This document shows, in pieces, positions 43,785-52,610 of a stretch of DNA of 64,000 nucleotides. The stretch comes from a virus. The DNA lies in IMG/VR virus record IMGVR_UViG_3300047678_000431, positions 21,174 to 85,173 of that record; one strand, given 5' to 3'. The first letter of the stretch is position 1. Each line of letters opens with the position of its first letter. The position numbers were made by a program, and so were the translations under genes. The notes under the pieces are model-generated. The model searched no databases, had not been told where the DNA came from, and saw only the letters and a program-made list of their open reading frames with translations.

Positions 43785-44695
43785 TGGACGGGAACTTCAA
43801 GCCTTTGGGGGATTCTCTCGCTCGTGATCTTGGTGCGAAATTTAGCAAAACCCGCATGGTTCCGCGCGGTGTCAAGTGCGATGATTGCGGCGCCGAACTC
43901 GAAGAGCAACACGTCCCGGGCCTTAGCCGTGTCATTCCCGTGCCGTGCATTTGCGTTCGAAATCGCGTGACCGAAGCCGAAGAGATCCGCCGATTGAACC
44001 AGGCCGAGGCCGAGACGCTCGAACGATTGCGGACCCAAGGTGCGGCCCGTCGGGAACGCCTGAAATCCCTCGACCTGATGCCCGACATGATGTCGAAAAA
44101 ATGGACTTTCGAAACCTACGAGGTCGAGCCCGGCAATGCATTGGCCTTTGTCATGGCGGAAAATTTCGTCAACCAAACGTTGCGCGACCGCACGACCTAC
44201 GAGGTTCCCGGGTTCGGCCTCTATGGCGACCACGGCGTCGGGAAGTCGCATCTCACGACCGGCCTCGCGAAGATCCTGATCGAAAAGGGCATCGACGTCG
44301 TGCAGATTTACGAGTACGACATCCGGTCGGTCTTGAACCGTATCCGCAATGGGGAAATCAGCTTTTCCGAGGACGTCTTCGCACAAGACCTGATCTCGGT
44401 GCCGGTTCTCATCATCGAAGATTTCATGAAAAGCCGAGTCAAGAATGCGTCCGGCGCAAACCTCGAATACGTTCACGAGTTTCTCTTCCGTGTCGTACAA
44501 AAACGGATCATGAAAAGTCTCCCGATCATCGTCACGAGTAATCACTCGTACGAAGACCTCCGGGATGTGTATCTCAAGGGGCTCGAATTCGGCCCGGCGA
44601 TCCTCGATCGTTTTGCCGAGAGTTTCGGGTGCGACGAACGCCGGTGGTTACGGATCACGGCGGAAAAAAGCCATCGCCTGCATGGTGCGAAATGA
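43784..44695 (+). CDS. DnaC/IstB-like helicase loader ATPase
   Basis: 303 residues. A CDDCG...CICV cysteine set (~26-46) may bind zinc. Walker A is GDHGVGKSH (~148-156), Walker B is VPVLIIEDFM, and the sensor region is SLPIIVTSNHSY, followed by the arginine-rich DERRWLRI end. Loads replicative helicase at the origin. No helicase of the DnaB type was found in this window, so host helicase is probably used. Confidence 0.85.
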   Translation: MDGNFKPLGDSLARDLGAKFSKTRMVPRGVKCDDCGAELEEQHVPGLSRVIPVPCICVRNRVTEAEEIRRLNQAEAETLERLRTQGAARRERLKSLDLMPDMMSKKWTFETYEVEPGNALAFVMAENFVNQTLRDRTTYEVPGFGLYGDHGVGKSHLTTGLAKILIEKGIDVVQIYEYDIRSVLNRIRNGEISFSEDVFAQDLISVPVLIIEDFMKSRVKNASGANLEYVHEFLFRVVQKRIMKSLPIIVTSNHSYEDLRDVYLKGLEFGPAILDRFAESFGCDERRWLRITAEKSHRLHGAK

Positions 44696-44907
44696 CGTGG
44701 ACATCCGATTCGGATTGCATTTACGTTCTCCCGAACGATCTTTGCCAGTGTGGACACCCGTGCAGTGCTCATAAAGGCATACAAGGCTATATGACGTGCT
44801 CAAAAAACAAATGTTCATGCGACGTATTCCGACACATTTCGAAGGAGATCGAAAATCAACGAAAGTCGGAGCTGATGCGTATTGCTCACGATCTCACGAG
44901 ATCATGA
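44692..44907 (+). CDS. Small cysteine-rich protein
   Basis: 71 residues starting in an ATGA overlap. CQCGHPCSAH and CSKNKCSCD give about seven Cys plus His, a probable zinc-binding module of a type common in phages. Function unknown. Confidence 0.65.
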   Translation: MTWTSDSDCIYVLPNDLCQCGHPCSAHKGIQGYMTCSKNKCSCDVFRHISKEIENQRKSELMRIAHDLTRS

Positions 44908-44911
44908 TTTC

Positions 44912-45154
44912 ATGACCGACGGCAAACATGCGTTTTTCAACATGTATAAATATCCGCAAGTCGGCGACCGCATTCGCGACCTTGATCTTCGATCACGGCC
45001 GCTTGCGACGATCATTAGAATCGAGGTTTTAAGTAGTGGTCATGCGATGGTGACGGTCGAGTATGACGACCCTTCGATTGCCTCTACCGGCTTCAATTTC
45101 TGTAATCACAAATCGACGTGGGAATTACTCTACCCGAACGAGATTGCGGCGTGA
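44912..45154 (+). CDS. Hypothetical beta-rich protein
   Basis: 80 residues from ATG 44912, four bases after the previous stop. The upstream part of the frame is probably not translated. Strand-rich (RPLATIIRIEVLSSGHAMVTVEYDD), resembling a small SH3-like barrel. Its stop overlaps the next GTG. Confidence 0.6.
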   Translation: MTDGKHAFFNMYKYPQVGDRIRDLDLRSRPLATIIRIEVLSSGHAMVTVEYDDPSIASTGFNFCNHKSTWELLYPNEIAA

Positions 45155-45660
45155 ACGCGATTAGCGAATCCGAATGGGAAGACACGGCGTTTCTCAAGTT
45201 TCGAGACGCCCTTAGCGAAGTCGATGACCCCGGAGACGGCACTCGTATTTATGCGATTGACGCGTACGTCCGAGTCTCCGAGGCCGAAGTCTTGGCCGCT
45301 CGAGATAATGCACGCGATTCCGATGCTGTTGTTGACAGATCATCGGAAATACTTATGAGCCGTAGCAATCAGCGCGTCTTAATGGTCAAAGATGCGATGG
45401 ACCCGTTGTTATTTGAGTATGTCGATGCTTGGACGCAATTCGACACAACTCGAGGCGCGACGGCGCTTATCGCCATCGCGAAAGCGGCGATTGCGACGTC
45501 GGACAAAACGTTCATCGTAACCGAAGAATTTCTCAATGCTGTTTTCGAAAGACTGTGGCAATATTCGCCGGAAGATCAAGAGGATGGCCTTCAACGCGAG
45601 CACTTGCGCACGTCGTTAAAGTATGCGATTTCTAAGTCTAATCATGAAAAGCCGTTATGA
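45151..45660 (+). CDS. Hypothetical acidic helical protein
   Basis: 169 residues starting with GTG in a GTGA overlap. Mostly helical and acidic. Ends in a 3-base overlap with the next gene. No family recognised. Confidence 0.6.
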   Translation: MNAISESEWEDTAFLKFRDALSEVDDPGDGTRIYAIDAYVRVSEAEVLAARDNARDSDAVVDRSSEILMSRSNQRVLMVKDAMDPLLFEYVDAWTQFDTTRGATALIAIAKAAIATSDKTFIVTEEFLNAVFERLWQYSPEDQEDGLQREHLRTSLKYAISKSNHEKPL

Positions 45661-46049
45661 TGGTTGACCTACTCAAAAGTCAGATTCTTGACGAGGTCCT
45701 TGCGGCCGCATCGGTCAGCGTCCTCTCGTACCAAGAGGTGATCGACCATACGTTCAAGCGGATTTTCGAGGAACGGATCGCATGCTGTGTCTGTGCCGAC
45801 ATTATTCCCGAGGATGATAAGCGATTCATACTTTCGACGCATTCGTTCTGTGCGGATACCCTTGCCAGAAGTCTCGAACGGCATGTCCGCATGATCGAGT
45901 TTGAGGCAATCGTCGACCGCATGAATAATCTTCGATCCATCGCGGGCGAAGACTGCGACCATGCGGGAAACTATATCGACGCGCTCGAGTTCACGGCCGC
46001 TATGGACGGCATAAGCGTCGAGGATGCGCGGCGAAAATACATCCGGTAA
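45657..46049 (+). CDS. Hypothetical protein
   Basis: 130 residues. The ATGATG start leaves one residue uncertain. CCVCADIIPEDDKRFIL could be part of a metal site. Last gene before a 209-base gap. Function unknown. Confidence 0.65.
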   Translation: MMVDLLKSQILDEVLAAASVSVLSYQEVIDHTFKRIFEERIACCVCADIIPEDDKRFILSTHSFCADTLARSLERHVRMIEFEAIVDRMNNLRSIAGEDCDHAGNYIDALEFTAAMDGISVEDARRKYIR

Positions 46050-46147
46050 TAATTTGAGGGCGATTCCGATCTCGCGCTCGAGATAAGAATCGCTTCGCGT
46101 TTCAAAATACACGTGGCCGACGTCTCGACCGGCCCCAGGCACGCCTA

Positions 46148-46213
46148 TGGTTGGACGCAGGGATTCGAACCCCCTCAAATATTTTTACTACGCGACCCGG
46201 GAGCTACCCGGCC
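46148..46213 (-). other. Degenerate tRNA-like sequence, possible attachment site
   Basis: On the minus strand the segment reads like pieces of a tRNA: GGGTAGCTC (D-arm-like) upstream, GGGGGTTCGAATCCC (T-arm-like) and a 3' CCA. It is only ~66 bases, the acceptor halves do not pair, and the anticodon arm is absent, so it is not a working tRNA by eye. It could be a decayed tRNA or an attP that copies a host tRNA 3' end. A CCGGG/CCCGG hairpin lies at its upstream end. Confidence 0.4.
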
Positions 46214-46220
46214 GCCGTTA

Positions 46221-46229
46221 TGGTATCAT
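46221..46229 (+). promoter_or_regulatory. Extended -10 promoter before helicase gene
   Basis: TGGTATCAT: a TG extension and a near-consensus TATCAT, 30 bases before the helicase ATG. No good -35 is visible, which extended -10 promoters do not need. Confidence 0.5.
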
Positions 46230-46258
46230 AAAGAAACATCTCACGGAAGACGTTTCTA

Positions 46259-47956
46259 ATGATTGAATTACGCCCCTATCAACGCGCGGCGATCGACGCA
46301 GTCAAGGACGGCATCCGGCGCGGCCTGCGATCCATGCTCATCGTGTTACCGACCGGCGCCGGGAAGACCGTCGTCTTTTCAGAACTGCCTCGTGAAATCG
46401 ACGCACGCTTCGTCCTCATCCTCGCGCACCGCGACGAATTGATTGACCAGGCGGTCGCGAAGTATCAGCGATCGAACCCCAACGCCGTCGTCGGCAAAGA
46501 GGCGAACGTCTTTCGGGCCGATGCCGCGTGCGCGGTCGTGGCCGCATCGGTGCAAACCCTTCAGGGTGACCGCCTGCGCGAATTCCTTGCCCGCAAGGGC
46601 ATTCCCGACCTCATCGTGACAGATGAGGCACATCATGCCGTTTCCCCCTCGTACACGGCAATCTATGAGGCGATAGGGGCATCCGCAACACACGTCGGCG
46701 TCACGGCGACCCCGAATCGCGGCGATAAGATCGGCCTCGACACCGTCTTCGAGGAAATCGTCTATGCGATCTCGCTGCCGGAACTCATCGCGCAGGGGTA
46801 TCTCGTCGACCTTACCGGCTACGTCGTTCACACAACGACGACCCTCACGGGTATCAGCCGGACGAAAGGCGATTTTGCGCAAAAACAACTCGCCGAAGCG
46901 GTGAACACCGAAGAACGCAATGCGCAGGTCGTGCGCGCGTACCACGACCTCGCTGGAGGGAAGAGGGCAATCGTGTTCGGGGTCGACGTCGCGCATTCAC
47001 TCGACCTCTGTGATGGATTCCGCGCAGCCGGATACCGTGCGGCGCATATCGACGGCAAGACTCCGAAAGATCAACGCGCGCAGATTCTCGCCGAATTCGC
47101 GCGCGGGGCGGTCGAGGTCTTGTGTAATTGTGCGGTTCTCACCGAGGGGTTCGACGAACCCGCGATCGAGTGCGTGATCCTTGCCCGGCCGACCATGTCC
47201 GCCGGATTGTATGCGCAGTGCATCGGGCGCGGCACGCGACTCCATCCGGGAAAAACCTCGTGCATCGTGATCGACATGCACGACATCTCGCGCACGAAAT
47301 CATGTTATGCCCTCCCGGCGCTTTTCGGTATGCCGCCAAACTTTGACCTCGCGGGTCGGGCGGCACTCGGCGCCGCGCGTAAACTCGCGGCCATTGCCCC
47401 CGATTGCGATCTCGTCGGCGAGGTTCTGCTCGACGCCTACTCGCTCGATGCGCTCGAAGGATGCCCCCCGGAATTGCGTCTCGCGATGCTCGTGCAGGCG
47501 ATCAAAGAGCAAAACGACTTGCGATATGTGCCGGTCGAACTGTTGCGTCCGCGTCCGGTGCCGCAATACGTCAAGGACACGGCGACCTTGAATTGGTTCG
47601 CATCGGATGAAACGCGCTTTTGTTTGCGCTTGCCTGCCGAAATGATAACCGTGGAAGAAAATCAACTCGGCGCGTGGGACGTGATTCTCGCGCCTTCAGG
47701 ATTGCAACCGATGCACATCGGGACGCATGCCGGTATCGCCAAGGCGATCGCGCAGGCGGAATCCTGGGTCCGCACGCAGCGCCCGAAGGATCTCCCGGGC
47801 GTCGACCTTGCCGCCCCCTGGCGCGCGGCTCCGGGTACCGGCGCGCAACGTTCGCGCCTGAAGAAACTCGGCGTCTATACGCCCCGGAAACACGATCTTT
47901 CCCGAGGGGAGATGTCCAACATGATCGAGGCCCTCTCAGTGCTCTACCATGCCTAG
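46259..47956 (+). CDS. SF2 DEAH-box helicase
   Basis: 565 residues. All core motifs are visible: LRPYQRAAIDAV (Q-like), LPTGAGKTVVF (I), LAHRDELIDQ (Ia), TDEAHHA (II, DEAH at ~122), GVTATPNRGD (III), TEGFDEPAIECV (V) and QCIGRGTRLHPGK (VI). Similar to UvsW/RadD-like helicases of phages and bacteria. It would unwind branched DNA in recombination or replication. Overlaps the next gene by 8 bases. Confidence 0.9.
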   Translation: MIELRPYQRAAIDAVKDGIRRGLRSMLIVLPTGAGKTVVFSELPREIDARFVLILAHRDELIDQAVAKYQRSNPNAVVGKEANVFRADAACAVVAASVQTLQGDRLREFLARKGIPDLIVTDEAHHAVSPSYTAIYEAIGASATHVGVTATPNRGDKIGLDTVFEEIVYAISLPELIAQGYLVDLTGYVVHTTTTLTGISRTKGDFAQKQLAEAVNTEERNAQVVRAYHDLAGGKRAIVFGVDVAHSLDLCDGFRAAGYRAAHIDGKTPKDQRAQILAEFARGAVEVLCNCAVLTEGFDEPAIECVILARPTMSAGLYAQCIGRGTRLHPGKTSCIVIDMHDISRTKSCYALPALFGMPPNFDLAGRAALGAARKLAAIAPDCDLVGEVLLDAYSLDALEGCPPELRLAMLVQAIKEQNDLRYVPVELLRPRPVPQYVKDTATLNWFASDETRFCLRLPAEMITVEENQLGAWDVILAPSGLQPMHIGTHAGIAKAIAQAESWVRTQRPKDLPGVDLAAPWRAAPGTGAQRSRLKKLGVYTPRKHDLSRGEMSNMIEALSVLYHA

Positions 47957-48308
47957 GCGTCGCCGGTGGACGCCTGCGGAAGATCAGCGTCTCAAGGATC
48001 TTTGGCTCGACGGCCTCACGTATGCCGAGATCGGCAAGGTCATCAAACGCACCGAGGTCGCCGTCCGTCAGAAGATCGCGAAAACCCGGATGACCTCGCG
48101 TCGTGCCCCGGATTGGCCGAAAGAGGAAGAAGCCCTTATCGACGACCTTTGTGCAAGGTTCGTCGCTGATATGCTCGTTCGGTTCCCGCGTTCCCCGGCC
48201 GCGATGTGTAAGCATATCGTCGCGCACATTGTCTCTCGCAAGACGCTGGAAAAAGCTTCTGCACTTGCCGAAAGAAAGAAAACCCACGATGCCGCCCTTC
48301 CGAGGTGA
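47949..48308 (+). CDS. Two-repeat SANT/Myb-like DNA-binding protein
   Basis: 119 residues. The first repeat, RRWTPAEDQRLKDLWLDGLTY then AEIGKVIKRTEVAVRQKIAK, is a good SANT/GcrA-like tri-helix. A second, weaker repeat starts at WPKEEEALIDDLC. A relative of the three-repeat gene at 5630. It follows the helicase by an 8-base overlap. Confidence 0.65.
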   Translation: MPRRRRWTPAEDQRLKDLWLDGLTYAEIGKVIKRTEVAVRQKIAKTRMTSRRAPDWPKEEEALIDDLCARFVADMLVRFPRSPAAMCKHIVAHIVSRKTLEKASALAERKKTHDAALPR

Positions 48309-48312
48309 CACC

Positions 48313-48687
48313 ATGTTATCCATCGACGATGCGACCCGTCTCGCACCGATCGCTTTTGCGTTTTCCTTCGGGGATGAAGAGTTCATCGTCGTGCCGGTTG
48401 CCGATACCGAACCCCGGCCCATGTGGAACAGTCGCGTCCTTTGCCCGATCGCCTTTGCGCGCGGTGCGAATAGTAGCGACGTCAGCCTTGATCTCCTCGC
48501 CGATATGGGGGCGGGTGCTTTACTTTCGGGCGCATGCCAACAATGCGAAGGCCTGTGGATGTTTGCCCATGATACGGCCGTACATATCGCCGGTGATCGC
48601 CTTGCACAATTTCAGCATGAGCGATACCCCGACCTCAATGCCGCGTTCGAGTATTTCGTCCGCCGTGGCCCGGGTACCGACGCATGA
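48313..48687 (+). CDS. Hypothetical protein
   Basis: 124 residues after GAGGTGA. A compact alpha/beta-like sequence with a CQQC pair. Overlaps the HD gene by 4 bases. No family recognised. Confidence 0.6.
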   Translation: MLSIDDATRLAPIAFAFSFGDEEFIVVPVADTEPRPMWNSRVLCPIAFARGANSSDVSLDLLADMGAGALLSGACQQCEGLWMFAHDTAVHIAGDRLAQFQHERYPDLNAAFEYFVRRGPGTDA

Positions 48688-49247
48688 GCGCCCCGATCGG
48701 CGATCATTGGATTCAAACCTATACGGGGGCGATCGTGCATGTCGATGACCCGCAGCCCGAAACGATTCACCTTTCCGACATTGCGCACGCCCTCTCGCTC
48801 ATCTGCCGGTTTAACGGCCACGTCAGCCGGTTTTACCCGGTGGCCTCGCATTCGATCCATGTCGCGCAACTCGTCCCGCCAGAACAAGCCCTCGCGGCCT
48901 TGTTTCACGATGCGTCCGAGGCGTATATCTGCGACATTGCGCGGCCGGTCAAAATTTCAGGCGCCTTCGACGCGTATCGCCGGATCGAAGCGAAAATCAT
49001 GGAGGTCATTCGCGCGAAGTTCGGCCTCGGTGATACGGAGACGCCCGAGATCAAACGCGCCGATCACATTGCTCTTGCGACCGAGACGAAGGCGCTCGTG
49101 AAAGATCCGCAACCCGGCTACTGGACGGAGATCGCCCCCGATTTCACCTATGAGATCAAGCCGACAAGCCCGCGCGAAGCCGAGATGTCCTTCATTCGCA
49201 AATACGAGGAACTTTGCGTGTACCAGGCGCAGACGAGTTTTTTCTAG
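48684..49247 (+). CDS. HD-domain phosphohydrolase (YfbR-like)
   Basis: 187 residues. HD signature: FYPVASHSIHVAQL gives the first His, ALFHDASEAYICDI the HD pair, and a later DHIALATETKAL the final Asp. Most like 5'-deoxynucleotidases of the YfbR type, which phages use to tune nucleotide pools. Substrate not proven. Confidence 0.8.
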   Translation: MSAPIGDHWIQTYTGAIVHVDDPQPETIHLSDIAHALSLICRFNGHVSRFYPVASHSIHVAQLVPPEQALAALFHDASEAYICDIARPVKISGAFDAYRRIEAKIMEVIRAKFGLGDTETPEIKRADHIALATETKALVKDPQPGYWTEIAPDFTYEIKPTSPREAEMSFIRKYEELCVYQAQTSFF

Positions 49248-49281
49248 GGTGGTACATCATTGCCCGTAAGCCGTACCACCC
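49247..49281. repeat. Perfect 9-bp inverted repeat
   Basis: GGGTGGTAC and GTACCACCC flank a 17-base loop directly at the HD gene stop. No T run follows, so it may be an operator or an RNA stem and not a terminator. Confidence 0.5.
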
Positions 49282-49299
49282 TGCAAATGTTCCACAAAA

Positions 49300-49315
49300 T
49301 GTTTCACATCGAACA
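49300..49315. promoter_or_regulatory. parS-like site
   Basis: TGTTTCACATCGAACA matches the bacterial parS consensus TGTTTCACGTGAAACA at 13 of 16 positions, but is not palindromic. A related half-site, TGTTCCAC, lies just upstream. No ParB is visible in the window, so host ParB binding is only a possibility. Confidence 0.25.
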
Positions 49316-49413
49316 AAATCGCCCGGATTCGGGTATTCGCCACCGCCTAAATGTTAAGAGTTTCCGGCCGAAGAGAATGGTAGTTCACTCCGCCGTTCTT
49401 GAAGGGTCGCCTC

Positions 49414-50082
49414 ATGTCGCCGACGATCACGCCGTACCTTGCGATCTATAAAGCCATGAACCTCGACCCGGGCGACTTCAGTGCATTGAATTTTTCCGTG
49501 TCGATCATGATCGACCTTGCGAATATCCGCGATGCCAAATTTGAAGAGGCCGATCGCACGACGATGTTCCGCTCGATGCGCCGGGCTCATATGGCGATGT
49601 CCGAGTTGCAGCTGTATTTTCTGCTTTTTGAGAAGATGGCCGACGCCGATGTGATTGACCTCGGGATTCTGCCGACGCTCACGACCTATCACCTCGACAC
49701 GCTCGGTGCGATGTTGCAGCTGATGGCCCTGCAAGCAGAATCGGCCGTGTGTTCGTTGACGGCGTTTCCGAGTACGCTTCCCAAAGAAACCGGCGATGCC
49801 CTCAAGGAACAACTTGCCGCCTTTGCCGATGCCTCGAAGATTTTGACCGCCGTCCGGCGAGCCGTCTCGAGTATTCTCGACCTTGAGGATCGCAATGACC
49901 CGATCCAAGAGGCGGTCGCGCAGGCGCATGATGACCTTGTCGCCGACGCCGTCGATGCGATTATGCAGTTGATCAAAAAACGATACCCGGCCGATACCGA
50001 TCCCTCCGTCCTTATTAGCGCCTTGATCAAGGATCTCGAAGAGTTCACTCGCGCCACGAGTCCCGGCGAGATTCACGCCTAA
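49414..50082 (+). CDS. Helical hypothetical protein
   Basis: 222 residues after GAAGGG. Almost entirely helical with many Leu and Ala. No transmembrane segment. No family recognised. Single gene with its own 166-base upstream gap. Confidence 0.65.
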   Translation: MSPTITPYLAIYKAMNLDPGDFSALNFSVSIMIDLANIRDAKFEEADRTTMFRSMRRAHMAMSELQLYFLLFEKMADADVIDLGILPTLTTYHLDTLGAMLQLMALQAESAVCSLTAFPSTLPKETGDALKEQLAAFADASKILTAVRRAVSSILDLEDRNDPIQEAVAQAHDDLVADAVDAIMQLIKKRYPADTDPSVLISALIKDLEEFTRATSPGEIHA

Positions 50083-50114
50083 AGGCGGACGCCCTCAGTA
50101 CCGATCGATTCGAT

Positions 50115-50513
50115 ATGAGTAAACCTCTGGGAGGCCGCCCCGAACACCGGCTCGGCAGTCAAGAATTTCATCGGGCCGTATTCGCCGCGCACGGGCGCGA
50201 GTGTTACTTTCGCGGGCCGAAATATCGCAAGGTTCGGGTGAGTATCTTCACCGAGGAACTCCGGCCGCGTCTGCCGCATGAGCGATGCCTTCGCGACGCA
50301 ACCGATGCGATGCATATCTACGCGCGCGCGGAACTCGGCGGGAAGAACAACCGGTTCGCGTTTCCCGAACTCAATGGTCGGCCGGGATGCCGTCCGTGCC
50401 ACGAACTCCAAGGCGCAAAGCTCATTGCCTTTGAGTATAAGGACGAGATTGCGGCCTATGAGGCATTACGGGCGATATGCAAACATCGACTGCGTGAGCC
50501 CTATCCTCGATGA
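50115..50513 (+). CDS. HNH-like nuclease
   Basis: 132 residues. DAMHIYARAELGGKNNRFAF followed by LNGRPGCRPCHEL resembles phage HNH enzymes, with a DAxH motif, an Asn-Gly-Arg turn and CRPCH ligands. An early HGRECYF gives another Cys/His. A role in DNA processing is likely. Ends in an ATGA overlap with the next gene. Confidence 0.6.
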   Translation: MSKPLGGRPEHRLGSQEFHRAVFAAHGRECYFRGPKYRKVRVSIFTEELRPRLPHERCLRDATDAMHIYARAELGGKNNRFAFPELNGRPGCRPCHELQGAKLIAFEYKDEIAAYEALRAICKHRLREPYPR

Positions 50514-50794
50514 CGGAAACCGGCCTTTTCCGCCTGATTTTTTTCGGTGGTCCGAAAGACGGCCTCGAAATTCTCGCAGCTGAAATGCCGGACACGTGGG
50601 AGTTCTGTCACGCCGCACCCGGACGCCAACCGGGCGCGAAGATCTTTGATTTCCTTGCGCGTACCGGGTCGATGAATCATATCAGTTTCGAGTGTTATCA
50701 TCGCCGCTGGACGACGATCGTCCCGGGAGATCAACCGATCGGCCGGTATTACTACACCGAAACAATCGAACTCGACGAGGTCCTCGCACGATAG
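50510..50794 (+). CDS. GGPxDG-family protein 1
   Basis: 94 residues. FFGGPKDGLEI near the N-terminus is the motif shared with genes at 50931, 59990 and 60294, followed by strands and a Tyr-rich YYYTETIEL end. Likely a small beta domain. Function unknown. Confidence 0.65.
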   Translation: MTETGLFRLIFFGGPKDGLEILAAEMPDTWEFCHAAPGRQPGAKIFDFLARTGSMNHISFECYHRRWTTIVPGDQPIGRYYYTETIELDEVLAR

Positions 50795-50863
50795 GGATCG
50801 AACGCGAGATTCCGTCCTCCTGGACAGTACTCCGCAAGATACTCCTTTCATGACAATGCCCCG

Positions 50864-50905
50864 GCCCGACATTGCGGCAAAACGATGTCGGGCTTTTCAT
50901 TTTCC
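50864..50905 (+). terminator. Terminator after GGPxDG gene 1
   Basis: A 9-bp stem (GCCCGACAT with ATGTCGGGC), 12-base loop, then TTTTCATTTT. Confidence 0.7.
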
Positions 50906-50930
50906 GGCGTCAGTTGCCGATGATATGTGC

Positions 50931-51236
50931 ATGAATGATCCGCAACGGAATTGCATATATCTTATCGATGGACCGGCAAACGGTCAGCGGTTTGCGATCG
51001 ACCCGCAACATATTCCGGGGACCTGGCTCATCACCGAATCGTTCCTCGGGATGAAACCCGAAAACGGCGATTCTGTGCCGTGGCATATCGAACGGACTCA
51101 TTTTTATCGCATCGTCTATGCCGTCGATCAAAATTCCGGTCGAAACGTGTTTCCCGGATACCATGTCCCGATCGAACTGCCGGACGATGTCGCTGCGATC
51201 TATATGTACGATGCTCGTCTATGTCGGACGCGCTGA
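50931..51236 (+). CDS. GGPxDG-family protein 2
   Basis: 101 residues from ATG 50931 (ATG 50925 also possible). A longer frame would run back through the terminator, so it is rejected. YLIDGPANGQRFAI corresponds to the family motif. Overlaps the RusA-like gene by 16 bases. Confidence 0.6.
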   Translation: MNDPQRNCIYLIDGPANGQRFAIDPQHIPGTWLITESFLGMKPENGDSVPWHIERTHFYRIVYAVDQNSGRNVFPGYHVPIELPDDVAAIYMYDARLCRTR

Positions 51237-51799
51237 TCGTCACGGTCGTCTTCCCCGATCAGACGTACCCGAGTAAGAATCACGAGGGCAAAGATGCCCG
51301 GCGCGATGGGGCAAAGTCCGACGCCTACAAATGGGTGTTCCGGGAAGTGAAAAAGGCTGCCGAGCAATCTATCCGCGATGCAAAATGGACGACGGCGCAA
51401 GGCGCATGCCTCTTTGTTCTTACGCTGATCGTGCCGAACCGGCGCCGCCGCGATGCGATCAATCTCGGAACCGCAGAGGCAAATGCACTGACGGCGGCCG
51501 GGGTATGGCATGATGATACGCTCGCAAATCCCGCGATCAAGCAAATCCGCGTCGACCCCGGATCGCCGATGCGCGTTGTGATGATGATCCAGCAGTTGTA
51601 CGAAAATTTAGAATCTTATCCGAAAACGGTGTTGCGGGTAAAAAAACCGCCGAAGCATGTAAAAGAGGATACTTCGGTCACGGTTTCACCGTCTCGGAAA
51701 TATCGAGGCATCTACATACCGCCCGGAATGGCCTTGTGTAATGGGGAGCTAGTCCCCGAAGCCTTTGTCCGTGAAAAATTATCGAAGGCCCGCAAATGA
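51221..51799 (+). CDS. RusA-like Holliday junction resolvase
   Basis: 192 residues. Resembles RusA: early hydrophobic strand (LIVTVVFPDQTYPSKN), a basic middle, then RRRRDAINLGTAEANALTAAGVWHDDTL in place of the D-x-DN-x-K...DAL...V-x-DD catalytic pattern, and IKQIRVDPG after it. The central Asp/Asn set is partly changed. It would resolve recombination intermediates. C-terminal ~60 residues are an extra basic region. Confidence 0.7.
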   Translation: MSDALIVTVVFPDQTYPSKNHEGKDARRDGAKSDAYKWVFREVKKAAEQSIRDAKWTTAQGACLFVLTLIVPNRRRRDAINLGTAEANALTAAGVWHDDTLANPAIKQIRVDPGSPMRVVMMIQQLYENLESYPKTVLRVKKPPKHVKEDTSVTVSPSRKYRGIYIPPGMALCNGELVPEAFVREKLSKARK

Positions 51800-51999
51800 G
51801 GGAGATGGTTCGATTTTACCTGTCGTTTCTTCGCGTTCGCCTTCCGCGTCTATGGATGCTCGTCGGCCGGTGTCCGCAATGCCGACGCCGGTTCGTGAAA
51901 CTTCCGCCTGTCGGATTCATCGAGAGAAAGGGTTGTCCGTATGAGCACGTCGTCCGGTTTAACGCTCGCCCGCCTCGTCGCGAAATCGACCGTTCATAG
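51796..51999 (+). CDS. Small CxxC protein
   Basis: 67 residues starting in an ATGA overlap. A hydrophobic, basic N-terminus (VRFYLSFLRVRLPRLWMLV) and CPQC. Overlaps the next gene by 59 bases, so its last third could be a shadow. Function unknown. Confidence 0.45.
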   Translation: MREMVRFYLSFLRVRLPRLWMLVGRCPQCRRRFVKLPPVGFIERKGCPYEHVVRFNARPPRREIDRS

Positions 52000-52543
52000 T
52001 CACGCCGCCGCGCGAATCCGGGCATACGAGCCGGAGTTCGCCACGGTTGCGACCGCAATCCGGTCGTTCTTCCGCACCGAATATGCGGCGTATCTCAGTA
52101 ATGACGAAGAGATCCCCATGCGCACGAGCACCTATTCCGGTAAAGGGGTCGGGTTTTACGCGACGTCCGAAGACGGCCGTCCCGATTGGACGGTTGCGAT
52201 GAAGCGGTTCATCTTCGGCCGGACCGATTCGCATAAGGGGTTTGAATTCACCCTCGAAACCTTCGCCCGCGCAATGAAAGACCTCGAACAATCGCATCCC
52301 CGCTGGCACGCGGCGACAATCGCCTTCGATGTGGAGAGCCTGCCGATCTTAACGGTCGCAAAGGCCCTCAATGTGCATACGGCAACCGTGCATCGGTACC
52401 GGAACAACGTCATTCATTTTCTCTACCCCTATATTTTGCACGGAGACGCAAGTCAACGGCGTCCGATCTTCGCAAAATACCTTCCGCGCATAAAAAACAC
52501 GCCCGAGGGAAGCTACTTGAAACGCGAGTCCGCCTTCGCGTAG
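51941..52543 (+). CDS. Hypothetical protein with helix-turn-helix-like region
   Basis: 200 residues with AAAGGG upstream. ILTVAKALNVHTATVHRYRNNV (~136-157) reads like a helix-turn-helix. It ends IKNTPEGSYLKRESAFA. A near-copy of the DNA encoding that end lies at 9786-9827. Probably a DNA-binding protein. Confidence 0.6.
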   Translation: MSTSSGLTLARLVAKSTVHSHAAARIRAYEPEFATVATAIRSFFRTEYAAYLSNDEEIPMRTSTYSGKGVGFYATSEDGRPDWTVAMKRFIFGRTDSHKGFEFTLETFARAMKDLEQSHPRWHAATIAFDVESLPILTVAKALNVHTATVHRYRNNVIHFLYPYILHGDASQRRPIFAKYLPRIKNTPEGSYLKRESAFA

Positions 52544-52610
52544 TGTGTACCTAGGGCGCATAGGCACCGACTTGCCGACGCGCCCTCGCACGTTCTAAGG
52601 ATACCCTTGC

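Noticed and set aside
46148-46213. Intact tRNA gene
   Set aside because: T-arm-like and D-arm-like pieces exist but acceptor ends do not pair, length is too short and no anticodon arm can be drawn.
49260-49451. 63-residue ORF with MFHKMFHIEQ
   Set aside because: The pattern arises from translating the parS-like sequence. It has no ribosome-binding site and overlaps the start of the gene at 49414.
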